Source: Burkholderiales bacterium | GTDB taxonomy: Bacteria; Pseudomonadota; Gammaproteobacteria; Burkholderiales; Burkholderiaceae_C | Length of the DNA: 64,000 nucleotides | Reading direction: 5' to 3' | NCBI GenBank assembly: GCA_017307855.1 | Contig: JAFKGD010000007.1 | Span: 248,001 to 312,000, forward strand | Shown: one piece after another, positions 63,956 to 64,000 of the stretch | How the letters are laid out: each line of letters opens with the position of its first letter | Numbering within the stretch: position 1 is the first letter of the stretch | Notes under the pieces: generated by a model | Database searches by the model: none | Told to the model about the DNA's origin: nothing | What the model saw: only the letters and a program-made list of their open reading frames with translations | Translations under genes and position numbers: made by a program

Positions 63956-64000
63956 AGCAGCTCAGGTCGACGATCCGTCGCCAGGGAGGGGCATGGGAGC

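Larger units (their letters stand above)
52950..64000. mobile_element. Tn7-like transposon (left boundary approximate, right end outside window)
   Basis: The stretch from just after pncA to the window edge differs from its surroundings: lower GC, different codon use, and a complete Tn7-type core. tnsA, tnsB and tnsC are translationally coupled on the plus strand, facing a minus-strand tnsD-HTH-tniQ operon. An AAA+ ATPase and an XRE regulator lie between pncA and tnsA and may be cargo or accessory genes. The left end was not proven; nested repeats at 52978-53029 and the tandem repeats at 55215-55315 are the candidates. No cas gene or CRISPR array is inside the window. Confidence 0.75.

Overview
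The window reads as a chromosomal segment of a GC-rich betaproteobacterium, most likely a Comamonadaceae member (Variovorax/Acidovorax/Hydrogenophaga-like). This rests on the dense GC-rich coding, the PE-ligase-polymerase LigD, NrtR/HxlR/TetR regulators, and LivKHMGF transporters embedded in acyl-CoA catabolic operons. No rRNA, tRNA or CRISPR array was seen. All gene assignments come from reading the translated sequence; no database search was run.

Region 1 (1-15.4 kb) is housekeeping chromosome. It holds the ilvA 3' end, a 5'-nucleotidase, a YddA-type ABC exporter, queC, DNA ligase D, a 24-residue membrane protein, topoisomerase IB, a molybdate cluster (modE-like, modB, modA, modC) with a Mo-box, an MFS permease, a divergent HxlR/qorB pair, an NAPE-PLD-like metallohydrolase and an atypical SDR.

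Region 2 (15.4-18.6 kb) is a gene graveyard. A frameshifted LuxR remnant runs into an SDR remnant with an internal deletion and a nonsense codon. One apparently intact protein of unknown function follows.

Region 3 (18.6-46.1 kb) is a large acyl-CoA catabolic island. A minus-strand operon runs thiolase, hydroxyacyl-CoA dehydrogenase-type SDR, LivG, acyl-CoA ligase, LivH, LivM, LivK, LivF, acyl-CoA dehydrogenase and TetR. An alpha-methylacyl-CoA racemase follows, divergent from enoyl-CoA hydratase, a PaaK-like protein and a second acyl-CoA dehydrogenase. A TetR is divergent from a long plus-strand operon with an SCP2-type thiolase, a second LivKHMGF set, a CMD-family protein, an acyl-CoA ligase, an SDR and an MBL hydrolase. 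Together these look like uptake, CoA activation, racemisation and beta-oxidation of a branched or alicyclic/aromatic carboxylic acid; the substrate is not determinable here. Two palindromic operator families are visible (TTTACT-N4-AGTAAA and TCGGTACCA-N12-TGGTACCGA).

Region 4 (46.1-49.3 kb) is a transposition scar. A Tn3-family (IS1071-like) terminal inverted repeat and a decayed transposase N-terminus have cut off the beta-barrel of an autotransporter, whose signal peptide is also frameshifted. An AraC C-terminal remnant follows.

Region 5 (49.3-52.9 kb) is a compact NAD-related module. An SPFH protein and an NAD-kinase-like protein are divergent from NrtR and nicotinamidase, with two 19-bp palindromes between them.

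Region 6 (52.9-64 kb, running off the window) is a lower-GC Tn7-like element. It has tnsA-tnsB-tnsC on the plus strand, convergent with minus-strand tnsD, a HTH gene and a short tniQ. It is preceded by a Lon-like AAA+ ATPase without a protease domain, 40-bp tandem dyad repeats and an XRE regulator. The two TniQ-family proteins suggest two target-selection routes. This is the most interesting part of the window, and its far end lies outside.
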